From: Adiantum capillus-veneris | Lineage: Eukaryota > Streptophyta > Polypodiopsida > Polypodiales > Pteridaceae | Length of the DNA stretch: 64,000 nucleotides | Direction of reading: 5' to 3' | Assembly: GCA_014529385.2 (NCBI GenBank) | Contig: CM043969.1 | Span: 74,258,676 to 74,322,675 of the forward strand | In this document: positions 33,684-45,919 of the stretch, piece by piece | How the letters are laid out: each line of letters starts with the position of its first letter | Numbering within the stretch: the first letter of the stretch is position 1 | The notes under the pieces: model-generated | Databases searched by the model: none | What the model saw: only the letters and a program-made list of their open reading frames with translations | Told to the model about the DNA's origin: nothing | Position numbers and translations under genes: made by a program

Positions 33684-33959
33684 ATGCACCGGTGCAACGA
33701 GTCCGAGCATAATGAAGCCATGCTTAGGAGACAAAGGGAGGCTGATGAAGAAGCTAAAAGACATAAGAGACAGAGGCTACAGAGGGAAAAATTAGAGAAG
33801 CAGCAGCAAGAAGAAGAAGAAAGGGAGTTGCAAGAACCAAAAGCTCAACAAGAAGAAGAGAGAGAGCAAGACCCAAAAGCTCAGCAAAACAAACAAAGAA
33901 GCAAACGGACACTGGGCAAAAGCGAGTGTACAATCATGCTAAACCACGATCTTATCTAG
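33684..33959 (+). pseudogene. Charged coiled-coil segment (copy 2)
   Basis: Same as 18904-19179. Confidence 0.4.
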
Positions 33960-34159
33960 AGTAGGAGGCTCTCTGCAGTTTTGTAACATTATGAAAGAAA
34001 TTTGTAAATTGCCTTTCCAATGTTGTAACTATTCCGACATTCACTTCAGATAGTAATGATCAGATCCTGTACTATTCTCTTTTTGAAGACAATATTATGT
34101 GTATTGTTGGCGTCTTGTAAACATTGAATTTGTATACATTCTCATCGGGAATCAGCAAA

Positions 34160-35855
34160 GATATACTAATTAGCATAATGTTTATGCTAACACAACCAAA
34201 ATAGTATGCTAATTATCATACCATGTATGCTAATTATAATACATTCTAATTAGCATACTGACCATTTTTGTTTGTGCTATCTTCCACTCACAGCATACCA
34301 TAGTATGGTAATTAGCATATACAGTATACAGGAAGCTTCCATGTTTTCTCCTTGAAACTAGCAATGGTATGCTAATTAGCATTCCTTCAATTAGCATACT
34401 ATGGATTTTTGTTTTTGCTAACTTCCACTCACAGCATAGTAGGCTAATTAGCATACACAATATATAGAAAGCTGCCATCCTAAGAATACAATATGCTAAT
34501 TAGCATACATGATATTCTTATTGGCATACACAATATACAGAGAGCTGTTATCTCTTCTCCTTAAAACCAGCAAAGGTATGCTAGTTAGCATATTGTCTAT
34601 GCCTACTGGCATAGACATATGCTACTTAGCATACCTTCAATTGGCATATTGTACTTGTTTTTTGTGCTAACTTCCACTCAGTATAGTATGCTAATTAGCA
34701 TACACAGTATACACGAAGCTGCCATCCCTTCTCCTTGAAACCGACGAACCTAGGCTAATTAGCATACTGTTTATGCCACTTAACTATGCTAATTAGCATA
34801 CCCACAGAAAGCGAATTGGCATAAACATTATGCTAATTAGCATACACAGGATGCAGAGACCTATCATCTCTTCTCCTTGAAACCAACAAAGATATGCTTA
34901 TTAGCATACTGTTTATGCCAACTTACATTATGCTAATTAGCATACACAGGATGCAGAGACCTATCATCTCTTCTCCTTGAAACCAACAAAGATATGCTTA
35001 TTAGCATACTGTTTATGCCAACTTACATTATGCTAATTAGCATACACAGGATGCAGAGACCTATCATCTCTTCTCCTTGAAACCAACAAAGATATGCTTA
35101 TTAGCATACTGTTTATTCCAAATGGCAAAAATAGTATGCTTATTAGCATACCTTCAATTAGCATACTGTGCATTTTGTTTGTGCTAACTTTCACTCATAG
35201 CATAGTATGCTAATTAGAACACATAGTATACAAAATTTGTCATCTCTTCTCCTTAAAACCAACAAAGGTATGCCAATTAGCATACTGTTTATGCCAACTT
35301 GCATAAACAGTATGCTCATTAGAATACACAGAGAACTGAAAGCTGCCATCTCTTCTCCTTGAAACCAACAAAGGTATGCTAATTAGCATACACAATATAC
35401 AAAAATCTACCATCTCTTCTTCCCTAAACCAACAAGGGTATGCCAACTGGTATCAAGTATGCTAATTAGCATACTGTTTATGCTAGTTGGCATAAACAAT
35501 ATGCTAATTAGAATTTTACTCACAACATAGTATACTAATCAGCATACACAGTATATAGAAAGCCGCCATCTCTTCTCCTTGAAAACCAGCAAGGTTATGC
35601 TAATTAGCATACTGTTTATGCTAACTAGCATATATAAGTTTATGCTAATCAGCATAAATAGTATGCTAATTAGCATTAGCATACACAGTATACAAGAGCT
35701 GTCATCTCTTCTCCTTGAAAACCAGCAAAAGGTATGCTAATTAGAACATTTTGTATGGTAACTAGCATTAACAGTATGCTAATTAATTATCATACCATTT
35801 ATGCTAACTAGCATACCCACAGAACACAATTAGCATACCTTCTTATTATCATAAT
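34160..35855. repeat. Palindrome array 2 (copy 2), with 100-bp triplication at 34831-35117
   Basis: Same as 19380-21075. The internal 100-bp triplication is also preserved exactly. Confidence 0.9.
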
Positions 35856-36320
35856 GTGCAAGCCAGTGGCCTTCTTTGTACACATCTTTCCAAACCCTAA
35901 TGCCTTTCTTATAAGCTGGGTGTGCTTTCTTTTACAGTTTTCATTTATATTTGTGGGCTATTTGCCCAAACTATATGGAGTCCTGCTGTTAAAAGTGTAA
36001 ATTGTAAGAGACCAAAGGAGGTGGACTTTGAGCTTGTTTGATCACCTATCTAGAGTTCTACATTTTCTTGATGAGCTTAGATCATCTATGTTTAATGAGA
36101 CAGGTTGTACAAATGATCTCTCTTAAACTGAGACCCCTCTGTGATAGACAACAAAGCCATGTATACACAAAGCACACAAGAGACAAAAGATACACAAGTT
36201 TTTGATAAAACTGCATTATCTCCGAGCAAGAAGTATATTGAAGATGTAGTGATTACAACTTAAAAGCTGAAGGGCATGCTATTATAGATTGCTTCATAGC
36301 TTTCTAGGTTGATTGTGTAC

Positions 36321-38130
36321 ACCTACCGTCTCCCTGGGATGTGCTCCATGGGTATTTTGATACATCGTACTAGATGTGAAAGTACGTGGATGATGGACTG
36401 CTTGTGGTCTAGCTTGAAGGTGTATGCATCCAATTTCTCATAATACAAACCTTTCACAACATATAAGCCTCTATCAATTGCATTGCCCCACTCATCGAGG
36501 TACCCCTTCTCCACCTTCTCCTTTGCTGCAACACACTTGACCAGGTAGAAATCCACATCCTCGACGTTGGTTGAAGCATCTAGATTTACAGCAAGTGTGT
36601 TGCCAGCATATAGAGCACTAATCAACACATCATGATGACCTTTGTATGTGAAGTCATCATAGGTGGATGCTTCATCTTCCAAATCTGACACAGCCTCATC
36701 AGGTAATGGTAGTAGAGTATGATAATCTCAAGGCTGCACGTGAGCTTTATTGATGCAGAGATTCCATCTTTTGTGCATGCATGCATCACAGAAGCATCCC
36801 ATGGCCTATGATCTTGTTGCAAGGGCAGTTGGATCCCCAGGGTTGTGGCCACGAAAAGCATGAAGAGAGCGAGTTTTTGCCACTATGGCACAATTTCACT
36901 TCACCTCCCTATTCACTTCCCCCTCTTTAACCTCCCAGAACACACGGGCACATTCCCTTTCTTTTGAAGGATAGTGTGAAGGTGCTTCCTGGACAGGTTG
37001 GCTTGGCAATAAGCAACCACATTAGCTACACACCACAAAATAGCTCCATTAGGTTTTAGTTGTCCATGGGTCAAGGTTCTTTTCACAACTACTCCTGCAC
37101 CATCATGCTCTCCCTTGCCGTGCCCTGATCCAAATAAGAACCAGCTCATCCCCATCTCTGTGAGTCCACCATATCTTGCAACAAAGTAAAAAGGCATGGC
37201 TCCCTTGAACTGTGAGGCTGCACCATCAGACCATACTCAATGTTGCTCAGGAGTGACACCCTCTTGTTGTAACCAGTCTTGGTGTAGCATAAAGCAGTGT
37301 TGCACAAACAACGTTTCATGCACCTTGTCATCTGATATGAAGAAGTGGATGGTTTTGACTACCTCCCCTGCCCTGCGGTAGTATGTTATGTGTACAAAAA
37401 TGGTTACTTGACTAGAGTGCCAATGCATTGACTGAATCTCATTTTGTTCCTTGAAGGCATAATTCTCTGCAAAATCAACAACTGACACGACGACATCATC
37501 CGGAAACCGAAGAAGGAAATCCTTGAATTGTTGTCCTTGCCATAGACCCACATAGTTATGAGTGATAAAGAGCTCCAACTTGGTTTTCAAGAGTTGAAGA
37601 AACTCCTAGCACTGCATTTCTTTGTGCAAAAGATATTTTCTTTTGTTACTATTTCCATTCTTGTCTTGAGTTTGTACATATGCAAATATTTTCACATTAA
37701 TACTATTACCTGGCTTTGCTGTCCTAAAGCAGAATAATTCCAACCTATTCACTTCACATGTCAAACACTCTCCCATCAGGCATTCCCTTCTCTGGAAAAC
37801 TACATCTGCGGGCTTTGGACAGAGAATAGACTCCCACATATGTGTGACACCTTTGAACGTGTGATGTGAAGCCAAGCAACCCTTACTAATCTTCTCACCT
37901 GGGGCACAGATACTGCATATACAATCACAACCTACTCTATGCAACCCAAAAGCACGAGAGCGTATGTGGTTCATTGTGTCCTTGAAAAAAGACATTTGCA
38001 CATGGTATTCGCAACAACATGTGTATCCATCCTTCAGCCGCCTACACAAGAGTGGCTTCAACATCTCAAACATTCTCATGCCAATCTTGCAATCTGGATG
38101 TTTTTCCTTGAATCTACCAAATAACTCAAC
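36321..38130 (-). pseudogene. Transposase-like protein, main exon (copy 2)
   Basis: Same as 21541-23350, with the same two internal stops. Confidence 0.5.
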
Positions 38131-38229
38131 CTGCAACATCCAAATGATGATCAGTATTCAGATTGCTAACTAGGACATCCAAAAATATCATGAAAACAAA
38201 TCATAGCGACAATCAACATCCTAATGTGC

Positions 38230-39470
38230 ATGCAACAGCGTATGTTAACTAGCATAAAGAGTGTTAGCTAGCATCTATATTGTGTTTACCAGGTAACTCT
38301 GTATGCTAGGTAGAGCACAAGGCATGCTAACTAGCACAAACCATATGCTAGCTAGCATACTCATTAGGACACCCATCATGCTGTTGAGCATACTAGGTGT
38401 TAACTAGCAGAAATTATGTTAATTAGCATACATTTGTGCTGACTAGCTAACTCTGTATGCTAGGTAGAACATAAGGCATGCTAACTAGCATACTCCATAT
38501 GCTAATTATCATACCCAACCCAACTACAAGTTTTAACTAGCATAACCCTTGTCTTAAATAGCATACCCATCATGCTAGTGAGCATACTAGTTGTTAACTA
38601 GCATAAGTGGTGTTAACTTGCATACTTTTTGTGTTGACCAACTAACTCTGTATTCTATTTAGAACTCAAGGCCTGGTAACTAGCATACTCCATATGCTAC
38701 CTAGCAAACTCCATGTGCTAACTAGCATATTCACTTTCTATTAGACAGCATACTTATCATGCAATTGAGCATACTTGGTATGTAACTAGCATACTAGGTA
38801 TGTTAACTAGCATACCGGGTATGTTAATTAGCATACATATTGTGTTAACCAACTAGCTCTATATGCTATTTAGGACCCAAGGCATGCTAACTAGCATACT
38901 CCATATGCTAACTAGCACAGTCCATATGCTAACTAGCACGGTCTATATGCTAACTAGCATACTCCATATGCTAACTATCATACTCACTATGCTAACTAGT
39001 ATACACATTAGGACACCCATCATGCTATTGAGCATACTAGGTGCTAACTAGCATAATGATGTTAATTAGCATACATCTTGTGCTGACTAGTTAACTATAT
39101 ATGCTAGGTAGAACACAAGGCATGCTAACTAGCATACTCCTTATGCCAACCCGCATAGTCCATATGCTAACTAGAATACCCATCCCAACTGCTAGTTCTA
39201 ACTAGCATAATCACTTTCTATTAGAAAACGTACTTATCATGCAATCGAGCATACTAGGTATGTAACTAGCATACTAGGTTTGTTAACTAGCATACCAGAT
39301 ATGTTAAGTAGCATACATATTGTGTTAACCAACTAGATCTGTATGCTATTTAGAACCTAAGACATGCTAACTAGCATACTCCATATGCTAACTAGCATAT
39401 GCTAACCAACACAGTCCATATGCTAACTAGCAAAAGTCTACAGATCAATATGCTATTGATCAGCATATAC
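38230..39470. repeat. Palindrome array 3 (copy 2)
   Basis: Same as 23450-24690. It fills the minus-strand intron 38131-39539. Confidence 0.88.
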
Positions 39471-39539
39471 AAGTTACTAAGCACTAGAGATGCAAAGCAT
39501 AAAATGCATAAGTTATGGTACAAGTATTTGATTGATCAC

Positions 39540-40500
39540 CTCAGGCTCATCTAGGAGGTGCATTGGGTGTTATATGTACCTTTTCCTCGCCATCCTCTTT
39601 CGACAAACATCCTTCTTGTTCGGTGAAACGCGAGTCTCCACTTTCCAAAATGTATAGACCAATTCCTAGATTTCATTTGTGATAGGGCTATGACGGTGTT
39701 GCTTGTGACATGCAACCAATGAAAACAATCGACCATCAACATTAGGCTTCGCCTGTCGTGATCTCGCCTTGTGCAAGGTGCGATAATTGACATTTAGGAC
39801 CCTGGTAATTTTGCAATAGGTTGTCCTTTGAATTCAACATCATCTGCAATGCTGCATTCTTCAAAAACAACTCCTCATTGGAACTTGGTTGCTTGACGGT
39901 AGCCAGTGTGCTGCAGACATTGGAGACAATTGCGGTCTATACAGCAGCCTCCTCCTCAAAAGACTCATCATGGATTGCCCGAACATCCGGAGGTTAAGCA
40001 ACAAGATTCTAGATTTCCCACTTTGCTTCTGTACTAAAACCTTCAATCTTACTCTTGAAAGCTCTCACAATCTCGGGTGATATTTTCTTTTTCTCCTCAT
40101 CGTTGAGGGCATGATGTTGTCTCCGCGCTCAAATTTCATTTTTTTTTGCTCCTGGTGTTTCCTCTTTCTTACTCTCTCATATTCCCTGATTACAAAAAGA
40201 GCTGGATCTTGGGAGTTGTAATTCATTGCCTGTAGTGGCTCTCTTCTTCTTTTTCCTGAGAATTGTAGATGTGCATAATATGTTACTTACTTAAAATCAC
40301 TTAAGTGTATAGATGTCAACACTTGATGTTGTAATACTATGAACAAATTCCCTCACAAACTATAGATGTGACCAACAAAACCAGTGACTTCATTTTGAGT
40401 GGGTGGGCTACACATAAGATTTGCTTACCATCACATTACAGTACGGCTCCATTTCCAGCGTTGGAGCTAGTGGCAATAATGTTGGCTGTTGGTTCTCCAT
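39540..40500 (-). pseudogene. Transposase-like protein, 5' exons (copy 2)
   Basis: Same as 24760-25720, with the same start proposal (40500) and stops. Confidence 0.45.
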
Positions 40501-40583
40501 TTTCTTAGGTTTGTGTTAGAACGAGAGAAAGAGCTCAACTTTGACAACTAATCTCTCAGGCAGGATTCTCGGCGCAAGGAACA

Positions 40584-40586
<3 letters not shown>

Positions 40587-40644
<58 letters not shown>
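40587..40644. repeat. (GA)29 microsatellite (copy 2)
   Basis: 58-bp GA tract, identical in length to the one at 25807. Confidence 0.97.
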
Positions 40645-40646
<2 letters not shown>

Positions 40647-40796
40647 CCCCACATCGTCTTCAGTAACTGAAAACAAAAGCACATGAGGAGGGAAAATAAT
40701 TTTTTTGTGGAACATTTGTAATTCAAAGGACTTGCCCATCCGTTTTCAGTATATACTAGCCAGCACAAGTAACTAGCACTGTCCGGGACAACATAT

Positions 40797-43700
40797 TCAG
40801 TGACACATTTGACATGCTTCTACCCTCTTACATTTGCACACTTTGTCCTCTTGTTCTGTCTTGACAAAACAGCAAGGTTGCATTACATAAACTTCCTCAA
40901 ATATGTCACCATTCAAGAAAGTAGTAGCAATGTCTGATTGATGTACATCCCAACCAAAATGAGTTGCCAATGCACATAGAAAACGAATAGTAGTCATACA
41001 ACAAGTGGGAGAAAAAGTTTCTTCATAATCTATGCCTTTTTGTTGCGCATAGCCTTTTACAACAAGTCGAGCCTTATGGCAATCAACCTCACCATCCGGC
41101 TTGCGTTTCAACTTGTAAATCCACTTTGTACCAATGGCCTTTTTGCCAAGAGGCAAATCACATAAAGTCCATGTGTCATTTTCTATAAGTGCATCATATT
41201 TTGATTTCATGGCGTCCATCTAATTTTTTGAATTCTATGCTTCATCAAAAGATAGAGGTTCCTCAACATCATGTAAGCTAGACACAGCCAAAGCATAAAA
41301 ATTTGATGCATAAGAGGCATGGTGAGAACCTGAACGAGTACGACTAGACAAAGGTGCATCCAATTTATTGTTGCCATGCAAAGTGTACACCAGCCATTTT
41401 AGCATACCTCTAGCCTGCTCATTTTCAGCCCTTTCCTCATCAAGTACATCATGTATATCTCCATCAGTAATAGGCTGATATGTAACATTTTCAAAAAACC
41501 CCAGAGGCTGTACATTTGCCTCATTGGAATTTAGGTTCATACTTACACCACTAAAAAAGGCAACAAAGTGTCATAAATGTCCTGTGAGCTTACATTATTA
41601 TCTCTAGTACATGATAGCAAAGGCTAAACAGAATCTTCCACAAACACAACATCACGTGAGACCAAAATACGCTTTGTTTGCGGATGGTACAACCTGTAAT
41701 CTTTGTTTCGGCACTATAACCAACAAAAATACATTTGACAACCTTATCATCCAATTTTCTACGCTACGTTTTGTGGCACTAAACCATAAGCCAAACAGCC
41801 AAAAACACGCATGTGCTCAATAGATGGCTTTCTATCATGCCATGCTTCATATGGAGTCATAGACTACAACGCTTTTGTAGGACACCTATTGAGTACATAA
41901 GTGGCACACGTGACAGCCTTGAGCCAAAACAAATGTGGTAAAGCTTGACTCTTGACCATACATCTTGCCATTTCCGTAAGAGACGTGTTTTTCCTCTCCG
42001 CAATACTATTTTTTTGAGGTGTATATGGCACTACACATTGGTGTTTTATTCCACGACTAGCCAAAAATGCATTAAATTCATGAGACATATACTTTCCCCC
42101 CTCGATCAGAACAGGGGTGCCCATGGTACATTTGGAGACATTTTCAGCCATAGCAAAAAATTGCTTGAAGCACATGAACACTTTGGGCTTAGCTTTCAAT
42201 GGATATACCCATGCATGCCTGAAGTAGTCATCAATGAAATCACAAAGTACAAGTAATTTTCCAAGGATGGAGTTTGCATAGGCCCATAGACATCTCTATG
42301 CACAGATTGCAATCTGCATGTAGCACAAAGTGACCCATCCTTTGGAAACTTTGCATGCTACATTTTACCCAAAATACAGCCTTCACAAACGTTTTTGACA
42401 TGTGCTTCAAGAGGCGGCAAAGAAGCAACCATATCAAATTTTTGCAAACGCAGCAAATTGGCAAAATTCAGATGCCCAAAATGTGCATGCCACAGTTTTG
42501 CATGTGAAACAGCACTTGAATCTACAACTGCATTTGCAAAATTTTATCCACGCTTGTCATACAAAGTGAGCTTATACAACCCATGGCACAAAAGTCCAAA
42601 TGCAACAATTTCATCACCAAAACTAAGATCATGAATTGTACATCTGTCACCCACAAATTTGACTACAAGTCCAAGTCTAGCAAGTGCAGATACAGACAAA
42701 AGATTCTTCCTTATCTCAGGTACATAAAGTGCATCCAAAAGTGTGAAAGAACTACGATTTACAACAATAAGGAAAATCTTTCCAGCTCCCTGAACTGGAT
42801 AAGAGGATTGTTGGCACAAGTGACTGAATTACCATGAGGGACAGACTCAAGAGAAGTGAACAAATCACGATGTGAGGTAATGTGCTTTGTAGCACCACTG
42901 TCAAAATAGCACACATGTGAATCTGCAACAACTAACATGCATGCATCATGGACAACATGATTACAGGTACACTCTACACTAAAAGCCCATTCTGCATCAA
43001 CATCAGCATCACAGTCTCCTTTCACAGAAGACTCAACAATTTGCTACATTTGTAGTGGAACCAGCATTTAAAGTGGAACCACCCTCTTTCTTCTTTGCCT
43101 CTTTGGCCTTCAACTTAGGACACTGTTTGATCAAATTAGCTTTACAATAATGGCAATGCATCTTCTTTTTTCCCTTATCACCAAAATATCCAAACGAATT
43201 GCTGTCAGCAGAAACATTAGGAACATGTGATTTTTCACTCGCAAAAGAACCATAAGAAGTGGTTGCATTGCTATTACCACCCTTTCTTTGAGAAGCAATA
43301 AAAGCTTGTTCAATTGCATGACACTGTCTAGTCCTATTTTTCTTGGAAAGTGACTCTTGCAACAGCAATTGCACAATGCATCAAACTTGACAACTTTAGG
43401 ATTTCTTTGGGTCATAAATCTCCAAGTACTAGCAAAAGTCTGGTAAGAGTCTGGCAAGGCATCAAGAACAGTTTGCACAAGGGAACTATCTGAAATGACT
43501 TCACCTACAGAAATAATTTGCTCATTGATATCCTTGACACCAGCAAGGAAAGTGTCCATATCATCTTCCTCATGCATAATCTTTAACTCCAGCTCTTTAC
43601 ATAGCAATGCAATTTTTGCCTCATTGCAGCTTGCATAAAGACCAGCCAGAATATCCCAAGCCTGTTTTGTAGATTTTTTTGAACGAATGTTAGGAGTAAT

Positions 43701-43980
43701 TGTGCACTTCACAGACAATGCCATCAATGCATAATCTTGTGCATCCTTTACATCCTAACGAGCTTGTTCTGTCGTAGGCAAAACAACTCTAACAGCAGCA
43801 CACATACTCAACATCGCCTACATCCTCAGAACCAGGACGTATATCAGTGCCTTGCACAATATTCTAGACGCCCTTTGACACAAGAACATGTTGCATCATG
43901 TGAGCCCACACAAGGTACTTGTACCCAATTTTCCCTCAGCACCAAACATCTTGAACACATTTGTGTTGTTGTCAGCCATG
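40797..43980 (-). pseudogene. Copia element 2 gag, protease, integrase and RT fragment (copy 2)
   Basis: Same as 26017-29200, in minus-strand order. The gag starts near 43979, and the zinc knuckle is in 43374-43033. The protease D-S-G-A is in 43025-42759, the integrase E-R-K-N block in 42199-41864, and the RT start in 41219-40797. The element is truncated before Y-V-D-D and has no 3' LTR. Confidence 0.85.
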
Positions 43981-44306
43981 GAAAATGTTGCACCTGATGT
44001 GAAAACTGCCCAAAAAGAAGAGAAACGAAGCGGAAACAACACGTGCTATATAGCACAAATCGTAGAAGACTGTAAGGGACCTGTTATGCAAAAAACGGCA
44101 TTGTGACAAAAATTCTGCACAAAATGACAAAATTGCATGTGCAATATTTCTTGTAGTGGAAACGGAGGCCGAAATGAGCCTGAATAAAAATCTGAGCCCA
44201 AATGGTTTGTCGACCTATGAACACTCGCCAAATCTCACTAAAATCGGAGAAAGTGAGCAGGCGTGTACTGGAGCTGCTGGCGACTAAGCCCAGGAGGATG
44301 CAACCT

Positions 44307-44318
44307 GCTCTGATATGA
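44307..44318 (-). other. Primer binding site of copia element 2 (copy 2)
   Basis: Minus-strand TCATATCAGAGC, two bases inside the LTR end. Confidence 0.75.
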
Positions 44319-44320
44319 AT

Positions 44321-44544
44321 TGTTGGAATTAGGGTTGCAAGAAAACATACATAGCTTGGAAAAGACGAAGGAAGCTCAAGGCACACACTGGAGAGTGTAT
44401 TACTTAGTGTGCAATGGAAAGATATGTATCCCTAGAGTGATGGGTGTATTTATAATGCACGGGGGGAAAAACCTCCTAAAGAGGGAAAAAATACCCCAGT
44501 GTTCCTAAGTGTGTTCACATCACTACCACATGTATATGGTAACA
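44321..44544 (-). mobile_element. Complete 5' LTR of copia element 2
   Basis: The minus strand starts TGTTACCATATACATG and ends CTAATTCCAACA. It is 224 bp with TGTT...AACA termini, followed by the primer binding site. It is colinear with the LTR at 12736-12962, so copia elements 1 and 2 are one family. The unit duplicated at 14968 stops 15 bp short of its outer end. Confidence 0.85.
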
Positions 44545-44556
44545 CTCTCCTTGAAG

Positions 44557-44611
44557 AGATGTATGTGTGTGTCTGTGTCTGTGTGTGTGTGTGTAGGAGG
44601 TGTGTGTGTGA
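44557..44611. repeat. (GT)n microsatellite, interrupted
   Basis: TGTGTG tract with a few substitutions (TCTGTGTC) and a GTAGGAG interruption. It is immediately outside the copia LTR. Confidence 0.85.
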
Positions 44612-44729
44612 AAGAGGTTTGTCTATGGCTTTCTTAAGCTTACTCTTAAGTTTTCACCTTGAGAAAATGAAGGAGAGAAATGAAAAATGAGAAGAGAAGC
44701 CCTCTTTTTATGCACATTTTTTTAAAGTT

Positions 44730-44900
44730 CTTTCACTTATCTTAATAGCTTATCTTCCTTATCTTGATAACTTATCTTTCTTTGATAACTTATCTTGATT
44801 ACTTATCTTACTTATCAAAACTTTCTCAACAAGTTACTTACTCACCTTATCTTTAGCTTCTCCTTTTCTCCTTTATCTTTTTCTTTTTCTTTTCCCTCTT
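44730..44900. repeat. CTTATCTT-type simple repeat
   Basis: Irregular repeats of CTTATCTT and GATAACTTATC, merging into a pyrimidine-rich stretch. No gene is visible. Confidence 0.7.
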
Positions 44901-44929
44901 CTTATCTTTTCCTTTATGTTAATTTTTTC

Positions 44930-45600
44930 AAAATGAAAAGCTAATTTCCTATGCATTGGTTATGTCCATGTTCCCATGGCATAAGCCGAAAGTGTTTTGT
45001 GACTATACTTTGGTACTTAGATTGAACCCGAATTTTTCTCAAACACTTTTCAAAAACACTGAAAAGCATGAAAAGCTAAAAATAGCATAAAAAGTAAAAT
45101 TTTCTAAAATTGAATTATGGTTTCCCCTTGTCCACTGGAATAAGAAAGCGGATTTTCTTTTCACTAAGAAGAACTAAAAATCATGAAAAGCTAAAAATAG
45201 CATGAAAAGCACTCGAAAAGTAGATTGTTATAAAATTGAACCATAGCTTCCTTGGAACACATAGATTAAGGATTTCACCTTATTTTTTGCAAAAAAACAC
45301 CTAAAAGCATAAAAAGCATGACCAACCATTGTTTAAAAGACATGGCTATTTTATGTAGTTGCATAAACTGTGTAATCAACAAATTCCATCATTGCCAATT
45401 GCACTTGCATTGAAAATTGTACTTGCATTGAACGGGATTATTATTGATATCATTAAGCTATGCAGCCATTGTCATGAGCTCATGATATTTGGGATGGTCC
45501 ACAACAATTTGTGCATACTTTACTATTCGAACTTATTTCACTTTGGTATCAAACAATATGTGTTGTCTTTTATGTATTGCCTAGTCCATTGGTCATGTAA
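44930..45600. other. Non-coding stretch with two AAAAGCTAAAAATAGCAT repeats
   Basis: The word ATGAAAAGCTAAAAATAGCAT occurs near 45067 and 45183, followed by similar flanks, suggesting a decayed ~115-bp direct repeat. The ORF 45359-45631 has no recognisable domain. Confidence 0.5.
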
Positions 45601-45604
45601 ACAT

Positions 45605-45855
45605 AGATTCATCGATTTAGACAATGTGTAAATGCTCATCCTAGTATAGATTTGTTGATTTAGTCAACATCATTTATCTGTGCAGATCCACCGGTTTAGA
45701 CAACATGAGTCCAGATTTGCTGATTTAGGTAGCACACCAACAAAGAATAGATTTACACAGTATCAATGCATATACACTTGTTAGGCAGCATAAGTGCAGA
45801 TTTGCCGATTTAGGCAGTACATTTGTATGGATTCACCAATTTAGGCAAGATCGAT
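45605..45855. repeat. Minisatellite with GATTTAGGCA-type core
   Basis: Variants of CAGATTTGCCGATTTAGGCAGCA recur about every 40-50 bp, for example near 45613, 45690, 45715 and 45800. Copies are diverged. Confidence 0.7.
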
Positions 45856-45919
45856 CACAAAATTATAACTAGAAGTATCTCTATCACACATTATTTTAAA
45901 TGACCCCTTGAAAGTGTTT

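Larger units (their letters stand above)
29748..44529. repeat. Tandem duplication, copy 2
   Basis: Same sequence as 14968-29749, offset by 14,780 bp. The two-base AC at the joint is shared by both ends. The right end falls inside the copia LTR at 44529, after which the original LTR end continues. Confidence 0.95.
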
